Source of the DNA: Arthrobacter zhangbolii
Lineage (GTDB): Bacteria > Actinomycetota > Actinomycetes > Actinomycetales > Micrococcaceae
Assembly (NCBI RefSeq): GCF_022869865.1
Contig: NZ_CP094984.1
Coordinates: 2,976,001 to 3,040,000 of the forward strand
Reading direction: 5' to 3'
DNA: 64,000 bases
Below the pieces are notes generated by a model. It did not search any database. It worked only from the letters and a program-made list of their open reading frames with translations, and was not told the origin of the DNA. Position 1 is the first letter of the stretch. Each line of letters begins with the position of its first letter. The position numbers and the translations under genes are program-made. Shown here in pieces: positions 43,391-53,837 of the stretch.

Positions 43391-44038
43391 ATGGAACCGA
43401 CTCAAGATCCCGCCGCCACACCGGACCCGGCAACCGTTCAGGAAGACTGGGACCAGCGATACGCCGGCCGGGATGCGCTGTGGAGCGGTGAGCCCAATGG
43501 CGCACTTCTCACCGAGGTTGCCGGCATGGCTCCGGGGCGGGTGCTCGACGTGGGCTGCGGCGAGGGCGCGGATGCGCTGTGGCTGGCGGCCCGGGGCTGG
43601 GACGTCACTGCGCTGGACGTTTCACGTGTAGCGCTGGACCGGGCCGCCCGTCAGGCCGCCCAGCGGTCCCTGCAGGTGACGTGGCTGCACTCGGGACTGG
43701 TTGAAGCGGACCTTCCGGCCGGAGGCTTCGATCTGGTCTCGGCCCAGTATCCGGCGCTGCTGCGCACGGGGAATAATGCCGCCGAGCAGGCGCTGTTGCA
43801 TGCGGTCGCCCCCGGCGGTGTCCTTCTGGTGGTGCATCATGCGATGCCCGCCGTTCATGAACCGCAGGACCAGGCTCCCGTCGACATGCGCGCCTACGTC
43901 CTGCCCGGCGATATTGCTGCCGCCCTGGACGGGGACTGGGCGGTGGAGGTGAATGAGACCCGCCCCCGGAGCGTCACGGCCGGCGCCGGAGCGCACCACG
44001 TCGAGGATGTGGTCCTGCGGGCACGGCGCCTGCGCTGA
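43391..44038 (+). CDS. Class I SAM-dependent methyltransferase
   Basis: About 215 residues. DWDQRYAGRDALWSGEPNGAL is the N-terminal cap, VLDVGCGEGADALWLAARGW the SAM-binding loop, ALDVSRVALDRA the second strand and FDLVSAQYPALL the post-strand-4 segment. It resembles TehB/thiopurine-type methyltransferases. No substrate can be assigned. The ATG at 43379, four codons earlier in frame, is an equal alternative because neither has a strong Shine-Dalgarno. Confidence 0.88.
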   Translation: MEPTQDPAATPDPATVQEDWDQRYAGRDALWSGEPNGALLTEVAGMAPGRVLDVGCGEGADALWLAARGWDVTALDVSRVALDRAARQAAQRSLQVTWLHSGLVEADLPAGGFDLVSAQYPALLRTGNNAAEQALLHAVAPGGVLLVVHHAMPAVHEPQDQAPVDMRAYVLPGDIAAALDGDWAVEVNETRPRSVTAGAGAHHVEDVVLRARRLR

Positions 44039-44092
44039 CCGGTCGGCCCGCTACGCCCTGGCGGTCACCTCACGGCAGGGACATGCTGCCCT

Positions 44093-44830
44093 TCAGGCAG
44101 CACCGGACCCAAGGTGCAGGGTTACGGTGTCACCGGCCCGCAGCATCCCGGTGCGCAGCACATGGGCCTGCAGGCCGAGTTCGGCCCGGTGATGCGCACC
44201 CAGCACCTTCAGTGCCTTCGCCCCCGCATCGACGCCGGCCTGGGGCTGGTCGACCATAACGCAGCGCGGCATGCCCGGCCCCAGCTGCAGGAGCACCTCC
44301 GGGCCCAGGGCCAGTTCGGCACCTATCCAGGCGTCCTCGGTGAATACCCGCTCCGGACCGGTATCAATGATGATGTTGGCCCGGAAGCGGCGCTCGTCCA
44401 CCTGTGCGCCGGTGAGGTCGTCCAGGGCGGCAAGGGAAGATGTGGTTAGCAGGTGCAGCGGAGTTTCGTCATGGTGCTGCACCGTGGTTTCAGGCTGCAC
44501 GCGAAGCTCGCGGCCCAGGGCTGAGCTCAGGGCAGTGGATGCCGCCGGCTCATCGACCCGGTAGGACCGCCCATCGGGGCCGGTCAGCAGCGGCACGCCG
44601 TCCTCCGCGGTGCTGGAGGACCATTGCATCAGACCGGGCACCGGCCGGAAGCGGCGGGTGCGCTTGCCGCTGGCAATCCCGCCGTCGTTCGTATAAACCG
44701 CCCAGAGGCGGTCATCACGCAGGCCTCGCCGGGTGACCTCGACGGCGGCCAGCGCCTCGCCTGCGGTTGATTTGACCGGGTAGCGGTACAGCGCGCGCAC
44801 GGTACCGACCGGACTTCCCATCTGTCGCAT
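44093..44830 (-). CDS. MOSC-domain protein
   Basis: 245 residues: an N-terminal beta-barrel (VRALYRYPVKSTAGEAL) followed by the MOSC domain with DERRFRANIIIDT and the conserved Cys in GPGMPRCVMVDQPQAG. The domain is shared with molybdenum-cofactor sulfurase and mARC/YcbX proteins, which handle activated sulfur or reduce N-hydroxylated compounds. No ferredoxin domain is attached. It starts 54 nt after the hspR stop, in the same direction, and could be read from the heat-shock operon, but the frame has its own start. Confidence 0.9.
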   Translation of the reverse strand: MRQMGSPVGTVRALYRYPVKSTAGEALAAVEVTRRGLRDDRLWAVYTNDGGIASGKRTRRFRPVPGLMQWSSSTAEDGVPLLTGPDGRSYRVDEPAASTALSSALGRELRVQPETTVQHHDETPLHLLTTSSLAALDDLTGAQVDERRFRANIIIDTGPERVFTEDAWIGAELALGPEVLLQLGPGMPRCVMVDQPQAGVDAGAKALKVLGAHHRAELGLQAHVLRTGMLRAGDTVTLHLGSGAA

Positions 44831-44883
44831 CCGGGCATCATCTCATGCCGCGCGGGCTGGTGCTGCGAACGTGCTGCAGGCCC

Positions 44884-45396
44884 TCAGAGCGACTGGATGT
44901 AGCCTTCTTCGGCGTAGTTCCGGTCCGCAGACTTGCCGGCCGGCAGTGCGCGGAGCCTGCCGCTGCGCTGCATCAGGGACACAAGTCCCAGCTGCTGCAC
45001 CGAGCCCGGAGCCGCCGGCGGCCGCTGCCCGCGGCTCAGGGTCACCACATCGCCGGCCCGGCCGGCCGCGAAGACACGGCTGCGGTCCGAGGTGTGGCGG
45101 CGGGCAGTCTCCAGCTCGGAGGAAAGCTCGCTGACCCGCTGCCGCAGCCCGGTGACCTGGTTCTGCAGCTCCATGATCCGTTTGATTCCCTCCAGCGAGA
45201 CACCCTCCTGGGAGAGTTTCTGGACCTCGCGGAGCAACTGGATATCCCGTTGGGAATACCGGCGCGACCGCCCGGGCGCCCGGCTGGGCCGGACTATTCC
45301 GAGCCGGTCATATTGCCGGAGGGTCTGCGGATGCATCTCCGCGAGCTCAGCGGCAACGGAGATCACAAAAATAGGCGCGTTGACGTCTATGCCCAT
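44884..45396 (-). CDS. hspR: HspR heat-shock repressor (MerR family)
   Basis: 170 residues. The MerR winged helix spans about 10-80, with FVISVAAELAEMHPQTLRQY and GIVRPSRAPGRSRRYSQRDI. A coiled coil follows (ELQNQVTGLRQRVSELSSEL). It represses the dnaK and clpB promoters by binding HAIR elements, with DnaK as co-repressor in the systems studied. It is last in dnaK-grpE-dnaJ-hspR, 62 nt after dnaJ, giving feedback control. The last 70 residues are variable. Confidence 0.96.
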   Translation of the reverse strand: MGIDVNAPIFVISVAAELAEMHPQTLRQYDRLGIVRPSRAPGRSRRYSQRDIQLLREVQKLSQEGVSLEGIKRIMELQNQVTGLRQRVSELSSELETARRHTSDRSRVFAAGRAGDVVTLSRGQRPPAAPGSVQQLGLVSLMQRSGRLRALPAGKSADRNYAEEGYIQSL

Positions 45397-45458
45397 TGTT
45401 CCTCCTTCACTGCTGGTTGAAATCCTAACCCCGGCGGGTCAATCCGCCGGGGAGCCGG

Positions 45459-46454
45459 CTAGAGCCGCGCCTTGGCGGCGAGCCCGGCCCGGGGGTCCTC
45501 ACCCTTGGTGGCCTCGGCAAACGCCTCCACCGCGGCCTGGGCCTCTTTGTTCAGCCGTGAGGGCACGGCGACGTCCACGGTGACCAGCAGGTCGCCGTTG
45601 CCCTTGGACGTGTGCACGCCGCGGCCCTTGACCCTCAGTGTCCGGCCGGACGGCGTACCGGCGGGTACCTTCAGGCGCACGGTATCTGAGGTCAGCGTGG
45701 GCACCTCAATGGTGGCGCCCAGTGCGGCCTCCGGGAAGGACACCGGAACGTGGATCCGGATGTTGTTGCCGTCGCGGACAAAAAAGTCGTGCGGGGTGAC
45801 ATGCACGGTGACCATCAGGTCCCCGGCACCGGCGGCGCCGGGCTGCCCCTTGCCGCGCACACGGATCTTCTGGCCGTCCTTGACGCCGGCCGGAACCCGG
45901 ACCTCCACTACTTCTCCGCTGGGTTCGCGGAGGCCGATCACGGTGCCGTTAATGGACCCCGCGAAGGAGATGGTGGTGCTGGCTGTCCGGTCCGCGCCTT
46001 TGGTAGGCGGCGGGGCGCCGAAGCCTCCGCCACCGAAACCGCCGCCGCCGAAGAGGTCGGCGAACTCCGGCGGGATGTTGCTGCCGCCGGCGTTGAACGT
46101 GGTCCGCCGGCCGCCGCCGCGGGCGGTCTGGCCGAACAGGTCCCCGAAGATATCCTCGAATCCTGCGCCGCCTGCTCCGCCGCCGCCCGGGGCACCGCCT
46201 GCAGAGAATCTGGCACCGCTGCCCATTGCGCGGATGGCATCATACTGCTGGCGTTCCTCTGCGTCGGAGAGCACCGAGTATGCCTCGGAGAGATCCTTGA
46301 ACATCCGCTCCGCGTTGGCGTCACCCTGGTTCTGATCAGGATGGTATTTCCGTGCCAGCTTGCGGTAGGCCTTTTTGATGTCGGCGTCTGACGCATCCTT
46401 GGGAACACCCAGAATCTTGTAGAAGTCCTTATCGACCCAATCCTGACTAGCCAA
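45459..46454 (-). CDS. dnaJ: DnaJ-type co-chaperone without zinc finger
   Basis: 331 residues: a J-domain ([20 protein letters not shown], with HPD in KYHPDQNQ), a Gly/Phe-rich linker with [15 protein letters not shown], then two beta-barrel substrate domains (about 185-320). The four CxxCxGxG repeats of type I DnaJ are absent, and I see no Cys in the protein, so it is a type II (CbpA-like) J-protein. The TTG at 46452-46454 has AAGGGG 7 nt upstream and encodes [13 protein letters not shown]; the next in-frame start further upstream is unsupported. Confidence 0.94.
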   Translation of the reverse strand: MASQDWVDKDFYKILGVPKDASDADIKKAYRKLARKYHPDQNQGDANAERMFKDLSEAYSVLSDAEERQQYDAIRAMGSGARFSAGGAPGGGGAGGAGFEDIFGDLFGQTARGGGRRTTFNAGGSNIPPEFADLFGGGGFGGGGFGAPPPTKGADRTASTTISFAGSINGTVIGLREPSGEVVEVRVPAGVKDGQKIRVRGKGQPGAAGAGDLMVTVHVTPHDFFVRDGNNIRIHVPVSFPEAALGATIEVPTLTSDTVRLKVPAGTPSGRTLRVKGRGVHTSKGNGDLLVTVDVAVPSRLNKEAQAAVEAFAEATKGEDPRAGLAAKARL

Positions 46455-46553
46455 TTGGCGTCCCCTTTCTTGTGCACTGATCCCGCGTCGCTGCCGTTTG
46501 AGCCGGCCGACGGGCTTACTGCCGGCCCTGCTGCGGGACCTGCCTATGGAAAT

Positions 46554-46585
46554 GTCCGGGGCTGCCTTCAAGGGCAGCCCCGGAC
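46554..46585 (-). promoter_or_regulatory. Stable hairpin between grpE and dnaJ
   Basis: GTCCGGGGCTGCC pairs perfectly (13 bp) with its complement across a 5-6-nt loop, 9 bp after the grpE stop. ATTTCC follows on the minus strand. It could attenuate transcription or protect the upstream mRNA. Confidence 0.6.
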
Positions 46586-46594
46586 ACTGTGGAA

Positions 46595-47230
46595 CTACTG
46601 TTCCGGAACCGAAACAATCACCTGCGCGGCACGCAGGACCCGGTCGCCGGACTTGTAGCCGGCGCGCAGGATCTGCGTGACCGTATCAAACGTGACATCG
46701 GCGCTCTGCTGCTGGATGAGTGCCTCGTGGATATTCGGATCGAACTCCACTCCGGTCTCGTCGATGCGGCTGAGTCCGTACGTCTTCAGCGAGTTTTCCA
46801 GCTTGGTGGCGATGGCGGCGAACGGTCCCTCCGCCAGGTCACCGTGCTGGCGTGCGGCATCGATGTCATCCAGGACGGGCATCAGCGTGTTCAGCACACC
46901 GATGACTGCCATTTCCCGGGCAACGTCGCGGTCCCGCTCCACCCGCTTGCGGTAGTTCACGTACTCGGCCTGCAGGCGCAGCAGGTCATTGCGCAGTTCC
47001 GCGGCTTCGGGCGAACCCGTATCCGCAGGCTGTGCCGGTACGTCAGCGTTGTTCAGGATCTGCTCGGCCTGGGACAGCGCGTCGCCGTCCGGTCCGGCGG
47101 CCGGGGAGGAAACGCCCTCCCCGGCTGCCGCTGCGTCCTGCTGTGCTGCTTCATCCGGCGCGGACTGGTCCTGGCCGCTGATCGGATCCTCGCCTTCGGG
47201 GGTGTTCCCGTGCTCGTTTCCAGCAGCCAT
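46595..47230 (-). CDS. grpE: GrpE nucleotide-exchange factor
   Basis: 211 residues: an acidic disordered N-terminus (about 1-60), a long coiled coil ([20 protein letters not shown]) and the C-terminal beta domain with [16 protein letters not shown] and [16 protein letters not shown]. It releases ADP from DnaK. It begins 2 nt after the dnaK stop, so the two are translationally coupled. Confidence 0.96.
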   Translation of the reverse strand: MAAGNEHGNTPEGEDPISGQDQSAPDEAAQQDAAAAGEGVSSPAAGPDGDALSQAEQILNNADVPAQPADTGSPEAAELRNDLLRLQAEYVNYRKRVERDRDVAREMAVIGVLNTLMPVLDDIDAARQHGDLAEGPFAAIATKLENSLKTYGLSRIDETGVEFDPNIHEALIQQQSADVTFDTVTQILRAGYKSGDRVLRAAQVIVSVPEQ

Positions 47231-47232
47231 GG

Positions 47233-49257
<2,025 letters not shown>

Positions 49258-49262
49258 CAAAC

Positions 49263-49281
49263 TTGAGCCTTCCGCACTCAA
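49263..49281 (-). promoter_or_regulatory. HAIR operator upstream of the dnaK -35 box
   Basis: TTGAG-N9-CTCAA, 5 bp upstream of TTGACA. Same spacing as the other two HAIR elements in this window. Confidence 0.8.
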
Positions 49282-49345
49282 CTTCGCCCGGGGGTCTTGC
49301 GTGACACGGTATGACGCCTGCATACCGGCCGTCCGGCGCGGGCGG

Positions 49346-49351
49346 TAGGGT
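49346..49351 (+). promoter_or_regulatory. Leaderless -10 box for a methyltransferase
   Basis: TAGGGT, 6 nt before the ATG at 49358. Confidence 0.4.
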
Positions 49352-49357
49352 CCTGCT

Positions 49358-50161
49358 ATGGGTCCCGAAACGTACTCCCACGGCCATCACCGCAGCGTGG
49401 TTGCTGCCCACGCGGTCCGCACCGCGAAGGACTGCGCCGCGTACCTGCTGCCCGAACTCCAGCCGGGCATGAGCGTGCTCGACGTCGGCTGCGGGCCGGG
49501 AAGCATCACCGCGGATTTCGCGGCACTCACCGCTCCGGGACCCGTGACGGGCCTGGACCAGTCCGAAGACGTGCTGACGCAGGCCCGCACCCTGGCTGCC
49601 GAACGGGGATTGCAGAACACCACCTTTACGGCCGGAAACGTGTATGACCTGGACTTCCCGGATGAAACCTTTGACGTGGTTCATGCCCACCAGGTGCTGC
49701 AGCACCTGATGGACCCGGTGGCAGCCCTGCGCGAAATGCGCCGGGTCACCAAACCGGGCGGCCTGGTGGCGGTGCGAGACGCCGATTTCCACGGCATGAG
49801 CTGGTATCCCGCCTCGCCCGCCCTGACGGAATGGATGCAGACCTACCAGCAGATTGCCCGCGGCAACCAGGCCGAACCCGATGCCGGCCGGCACCTGCTC
49901 TCCTGGGCGCTGGAGGCCGGGTTCACCGACATCACCCCGTCCTCCTCCAACTGGCTTTACGCCACACCGGAACAGCGTGCGTGGCATGCCGGTTCCTGGT
50001 CCGAGCGGGTCCTTCAGTCCGCGTTCGCCGAACAGGCGCTGGAACGCGGTTTGGCGGATCAGGCGGCGCTGGAACGCATCTCGGCCGGCTGGCAGGCGTG
50101 GGCGGAGGCGCCGGACGGCTGGTTCCTGATGCCCTGCGGCGAGTTGCTGGCGCGCGCCTAG
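49358..50161 (+). CDS. UbiE-like SAM-dependent methyltransferase
   Basis: 267 residues. VLDVGCGPGSITADFAALT is the SAM-binding motif, GLDQSEDVLTQARTLA the second strand, FDVVHAHQVLQHLMDPV the motif after strand 4, and LREMRRVTKPGGLVAVRD the strand-5 region. It belongs to the methyltransferase type 11 group, near UbiE/BioC-like enzymes. The substrate is unknown and neighbouring genes give no pathway. Confidence 0.9.
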   Translation: MGPETYSHGHHRSVVAAHAVRTAKDCAAYLLPELQPGMSVLDVGCGPGSITADFAALTAPGPVTGLDQSEDVLTQARTLAAERGLQNTTFTAGNVYDLDFPDETFDVVHAHQVLQHLMDPVAALREMRRVTKPGGLVAVRDADFHGMSWYPASPALTEWMQTYQQIARGNQAEPDAGRHLLSWALEAGFTDITPSSSNWLYATPEQRAWHAGSWSERVLQSAFAEQALERGLADQAALERISAGWQAWAEAPDGWFLMPCGELLARA

Positions 50162-50198
50162 CCCGCACGTCCATCCGGCTGGGCCCGCGGTTTGTGCG

Positions 50199-50204
50199 TA
50201 GGGT
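50199..50204 (+). promoter_or_regulatory. Leaderless -10 box for the phosphatase gene
   Basis: TAGGGT, 7 nt before the ATG at 50212. Confidence 0.45.
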
Positions 50205-50211
50205 TTAAGCC

Positions 50212-50748
50212 ATGTTCCGCATCCAGACCGTCTGCACGGGAAACATCTGCCGCTCCCCCATGGCCCAGTTCGCCCTCGACCGCGCCCTCACCGGCACCGG
50301 CGCCAGGATGGCCGTGGATTCCTCCGGCCTCACCGGATGGGAAGCAGGCAAGCCCATGGACACCCGGGCAGCTGCGGAACTGCGGCGGCACGGCTACCCC
50401 GACGCCGGACTCTCAGCATTCCGTGCCCGGGAGTTCCAGCCGGAATGGTTCAGCAGCCTCGACCTCATCCTGGCCATGGACTATGGGCATTACCTGGAAC
50501 TCTCGCTGCAGGCACCCACCGCGGCGGACCGCGCCAAGGTGATGATGCTGCGGGCCTTCGATCCCGCCCTGCAGACCTCCGCGGGCCGCCCCGAACCCTC
50601 ACCCGGGCTCAGTATCGAGGACCCCTGGTACGGGAACCGGAAGGACTTTGAAACCGCGTACGCGCTGATCGACGCCGCAGTTCCGGGCGTAGTGGACTAC
50701 GTGGCGTCCCTGCATGCGAACCGGCCCGAAAGCCGTGATGAGCACTGA
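50212..50748 (+). CDS. Low-molecular-weight protein-tyrosine phosphatase
   Basis: 178 residues. The phosphate loop VCTGNICRSPMAQ places the nucleophile Cys8 and Arg14, and DPWYGNRKDF carries the general-acid Asp. Such enzymes dephosphorylate BY-kinases, or arsenate in related families; the length and DPWYG motif favour the PtpA/Etp group. The next gene starts 11 nt before its stop. Confidence 0.93.
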   Translation: MFRIQTVCTGNICRSPMAQFALDRALTGTGARMAVDSSGLTGWEAGKPMDTRAAAELRRHGYPDAGLSAFRAREFQPEWFSSLDLILAMDYGHYLELSLQAPTAADRAKVMMLRAFDPALQTSAGRPEPSPGLSIEDPWYGNRKDFETAYALIDAAVPGVVDYVASLHANRPESRDEH

Positions 50749-51346
50749 GTCTTCGCTACGCACAGCCCCTTCTCCCCTGCTCATCGCCGTTGATGGCTTC
50801 TCGGGGGCCGGCAAAACCACTCTGGCCACCGAGGTGGCCGCTGCCCTCAGCAGCCGCGGCTCCGTTCGCCTGTTCCATCTGGAGGACATTTATCCCGGTT
50901 GGGACGGGCTGGAATCCGGTATGGCCTATTACCGGGAGCGCATCCTGCGCCCGCTCTCCCGCGGGCTGCCGGCACGCTGGCAGGCGTGGGACTGGGATAC
51001 CGGCCGGCCCGGCGCCGCGCGGGTCACCGAGCCCGCCGACGCCGTCGTTCTGGAAGGCGTCGGGGCAGCCCACCGCGAGGCGCGCGCCCTCCTGGACACC
51101 GTTGTGTGGGTGGACGGCGAGGAAGCCGTCCGCAAGCGGTACGCCCTTGACCGCGACGGCAGCACGTATGCCCCGCATTGGGAGCGGTGGGCGGCGCAGG
51201 AACGCCGCTGGGCCGCCACCGATGATGTGCCTGCCGCTGCTTCCCTGACTGTGCGGATGGTTGGCGCGGGCGCAAACCCCGCGGCCGCACTCGGCCAGGT
51301 GCTGGCACAGCTGTCCGGCGCCGACCCGGCGGGCGCCGCCGGATAG
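50738..51346 (+). CDS. P-loop kinase, uridine-kinase-like
   Basis: About 202 residues. The Walker A motif is DGFSGAGKTT (residues 19-28), HLEDIYPGWDGL the substrate Asp region, and ADAVVLEGVGAAHREARALLD the Walker B-like strand. The ERWAAQERRW lid helix follows. It resembles actinobacterial uridine-kinase-like ATP-binding proteins whose substrates are not known. The ATG at 50738 overlaps the phosphatase gene by 11 nt, implying coupling. Confidence 0.88.
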   Translation: MSTESSLRTAPSPLLIAVDGFSGAGKTTLATEVAAALSSRGSVRLFHLEDIYPGWDGLESGMAYYRERILRPLSRGLPARWQAWDWDTGRPGAARVTEPADAVVLEGVGAAHREARALLDTVVWVDGEEAVRKRYALDRDGSTYAPHWERWAAQERRWAATDDVPAAASLTVRMVGAGANPAAALGQVLAQLSGADPAGAAG

Positions 51347-51370
51347 GGTCCGCGCAGACACCCGGAAGGG

Positions 51371-52846
51371 TTACTGCAGTGTCGCGGTCAGGCGGGCAAC
51401 GTTGTCGATGTAGCGCTGCCAGACGGGACGGCCCACCCAGTTCTCCAGCAGCAGTTCCTTGGACAAGGCACGGTAAGTGTCCTCGATCCGGCGCATCTGC
51501 TCCACGATGGTGCCGTCAAACATCATCACGGATACCTCAAGGTTCAGGGAGAAAGACCGCATGTCCATGTTGCTGGAGCCCAGGACAGCCACCTCGTTGT
51601 CGATGGTGAAGTGTTTGGCATGGAGCACCAGCGGCTTGGGGTACTGATAGATCCGCACCCCCGCTTCCAGCAGCGCCTCGTAGTAGGAGCGCTGGGCGTG
51701 GTCCACCAGGAACTGGTCGCCCTGTTCGGAAACGAACAGTTCCACGGCCACTCCGCGCTGGGCAGCCGTGGTCACGGCATACAGCAGGGTGTCGTCGGGG
51801 ACGAAGTAGGGGCTGGTGATGGAGATCCGGTCGGAGGCCGAATAGATCAGGGAGGCGAAGAGGCGCAGGTTGTTTTCCGTGCTGAAACCGGGACCGCTGG
51901 GGACCACCTGGCAGGTGACGTCTCCGGGATCGAACGTCCACTCGTACAGGCTCAGTTCCCGTTCCAGGTTCTCATCCGTTTCGGCGTTCCAGTCCGTGGC
52001 GAAGACAACGTTGAGTTCATCCACCACCGGCCCTTCCACGCGGGCCATCAGTTCCACCCAGTTGCGTCCGGAACGGCGGTTTTTGGCTTTGTGGTAGGCC
52101 GGCTCCACCAGGTTCTGGGACCCGGTGAACCCCACCGCGCCGTCCACCACCAGCAGTTTCCGGTGGTTGCGCAGGTCCGGGCGGCGCCAGTGTCCGCGGA
52201 AAGGTTCAATGGGCAGCATCCGCCGCCACTGGATGTCGCTGCTGCGCAGCTCCTTCAGGAGCTTCCGGTAGCCCTTGACCCGCAGCGTGCCGATGTGGTC
52301 GAAGAGGAGCCGGACGGTCACCCCGCGGCCCGCTGCCTCTTTGAGTGCATGGAAGAAGTCCCGGGTCACGGCGTCGTACCCCATGATGTAGAACTCCACA
52401 TGTACGTAGCGGACAGCCTTCTCCACTGCGCGGGTCATCTCCTCGATGGACGCGTGGTAGTCCCGCTGCAGTTCCACCTTGTTGCCGTCCAGCGTGGGGA
52501 AGGAGCCCAGCCGGCGGTTGAGCTCGGCGGCGTTGAGCACCCATTCAGGCCCGGCATAGGTGCTGACTTCGGTTTCCAGTTCCTTGGTGTTTTCGCGGAC
52601 GGCACGGTTAATTTCGGCCTGCCGGCGCACCCGCTGTTCGGAAAGCCGGTGGTTGCCGAACAGGGAGAACAGGATGATTCCGGGAATGGGGAGGAAGAAG
52701 ATACACAGCAGCCAGGCCATGGCCGTGGTGGGGCGGCGGTTGCCGGGAACCACACCCAGCGCAATGATCCGGATGGCATAATCCACCACGGTCAGTACGA
52801 CCGTTATCCACCCGGACGGGTCCAGGCCGGTCAGAGACCAGTACAC
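51371..52846 (-). CDS. cls: Cardiolipin synthase (phospholipase D family)
   Basis: About 491 residues. Two N-terminal helices (WITVVLTVVDYAIRIIALGV and AMAWLLCIFFLPIPGIILFS) anchor it. Two HKD half-sites follow: NHRKLLVVDGAVGFTGSQN and LHAKHFTIDNEVAVLGSSN. It joins two phosphatidylglycerols, or in some bacteria PG and PE, to cardiolipin. The start is GTG at 52844-52846, 9 nt after GGAGG; a TTG two codons upstream is closer to it. It is divergent from the PabC-like gene. Confidence 0.94.
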   Translation of the reverse strand: MYWSLTGLDPSGWITVVLTVVDYAIRIIALGVVPGNRRPTTAMAWLLCIFFLPIPGIILFSLFGNHRLSEQRVRRQAEINRAVRENTKELETEVSTYAGPEWVLNAAELNRRLGSFPTLDGNKVELQRDYHASIEEMTRAVEKAVRYVHVEFYIMGYDAVTRDFFHALKEAAGRGVTVRLLFDHIGTLRVKGYRKLLKELRSSDIQWRRMLPIEPFRGHWRRPDLRNHRKLLVVDGAVGFTGSQNLVEPAYHKAKNRRSGRNWVELMARVEGPVVDELNVVFATDWNAETDENLERELSLYEWTFDPGDVTCQVVPSGPGFSTENNLRLFASLIYSASDRISITSPYFVPDDTLLYAVTTAAQRGVAVELFVSEQGDQFLVDHAQRSYYEALLEAGVRIYQYPKPLVLHAKHFTIDNEVAVLGSSNMDMRSFSLNLEVSVMMFDGTIVEQMRRIEDTYRALSKELLLENWVGRPVWQRYIDNVARLTATLQ

Positions 52847-52918
52847 ACTCAAGCTCCTCCCAGCAGCCGCACCTGTGAACAGCCTATCTGTACGGCGGCC
52901 CGGCCGGGTCTTTGTGGC

Positions 52919-52924
52919 TAGGCT
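52919..52924 (+). promoter_or_regulatory. Leaderless -10 box for the PabC-like gene
   Basis: TAGGCT, 6 nt before the ATG at 52931. Confidence 0.45.
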
Positions 52925-52930
52925 GGTGGC

Positions 52931-53806
52931 ATGACTGTTCTGGTTTTCCTGGATCCTGCCTACCCTGACGGACGCCCGGCCGACGCCGGTGTTCCGGCGC
53001 TGATGATCAATGACCTCGGCGTCACGCGCGGCGACGGGATCTTCGAATCCCTGCTGGCGGTGGACGGCGTACCGCGCAAACCCGATGCCCACTTGGACCG
53101 TCTGGGTTCCTCCGCGGACCTGCTGGACCTGCGGATTCCGGAGCGTGCCGCCTGGGAGCGGGCCATTGCCACCGCGTTGGCGCTGCATGCCGGGGATGCG
53201 GGTCCCACCGGACGGGCCGCGGTGAAGCTGGTGGCCACCAGAGGTGTTGAAGGCGCCGGGGAAGCTACCGCATGGGTTCAGGTCACGTCCGCACCGGACA
53301 ATGCGGCGCAGCAGAAGGACGGCATTCGCGTGCTGCTGCTGGACCGCGGCTATGACAGTCTGGCCGCATCCCGGGCGCCGTGGCTGCTGCTGGGAGCCAA
53401 AACCCTGTCCTACGCGGTAAACATGGCCGCTTTGCGGTATGCCAGGGCCAACGGTGCGGATGACGCCATCTTCACGTCCTCCGACGGCAAGGTCCTGGAA
53501 GGTCCAACCTCCACGGTGGTCCTGGCTACCGAACGCAACGGGGTGCGGACGCTGCTCACGCCCGAGCGCCGCTCCGGCATCCTGGCCGGAACCACTCAGG
53601 ATGCACTGTTCAGGGCGGCTGAGGCCGCCGGCTGGGAGCTGGGCTACGGTCCACTGGTCCCCGAGGACCTGTTCCAGGCCGACGGCGTCTGGCTGGCTTC
53701 CAGCATCCGGATGCTAGTGCCGGTCCGTTCCATCGACGGACGCGGGCTGCCCTTCTCCGAAACGCTGAACGCCGAACTGGTGAAACTGGCGGACGCAGCA
53801 CTGTAG
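52931..53806 (+). CDS. PLP-dependent class IV aminotransferase, PabC-like
   Basis: 291 residues. The fold-type IV pattern is LGVTRGDGIFESLLAVDG, the PLP lysine is Lys157 in LLGAKTLSYAVNM, and EGPTSTVVL with ERRSGILAGTTQDAL bind the cofactor phosphate. Aminodeoxychorismate lyase (folate synthesis) is the usual annotation; branched-chain or D-amino acid aminotransferases share the motifs. No pabA/pabB is adjacent, so the assignment rests on sequence alone. Confidence 0.88.
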   Translation: MTVLVFLDPAYPDGRPADAGVPALMINDLGVTRGDGIFESLLAVDGVPRKPDAHLDRLGSSADLLDLRIPERAAWERAIATALALHAGDAGPTGRAAVKLVATRGVEGAGEATAWVQVTSAPDNAAQQKDGIRVLLLDRGYDSLAASRAPWLLLGAKTLSYAVNMAALRYARANGADDAIFTSSDGKVLEGPTSTVVLATERNGVRTLLTPERRSGILAGTTQDALFRAAEAAGWELGYGPLVPEDLFQADGVWLASSIRMLVPVRSIDGRGLPFSETLNAELVKLADAAL

Positions 53807-53837
53807 CAGCGTCCGCCGGCGTCCCGTCTCCGCGGCG

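Noticed and set aside
46455-46571. ATG at 46571 as the dnaJ start
   Set aside because: The extra 39 residues are non-conserved and cross the intercistronic hairpin; the TTG at 46454 has a good ribosome-binding site and begins at the J-domain.
52847-53188. N-terminal extension of cardiolipin synthase
   Set aside because: It runs into the divergent PabC-like gene and has no hydrophobic or conserved segment.
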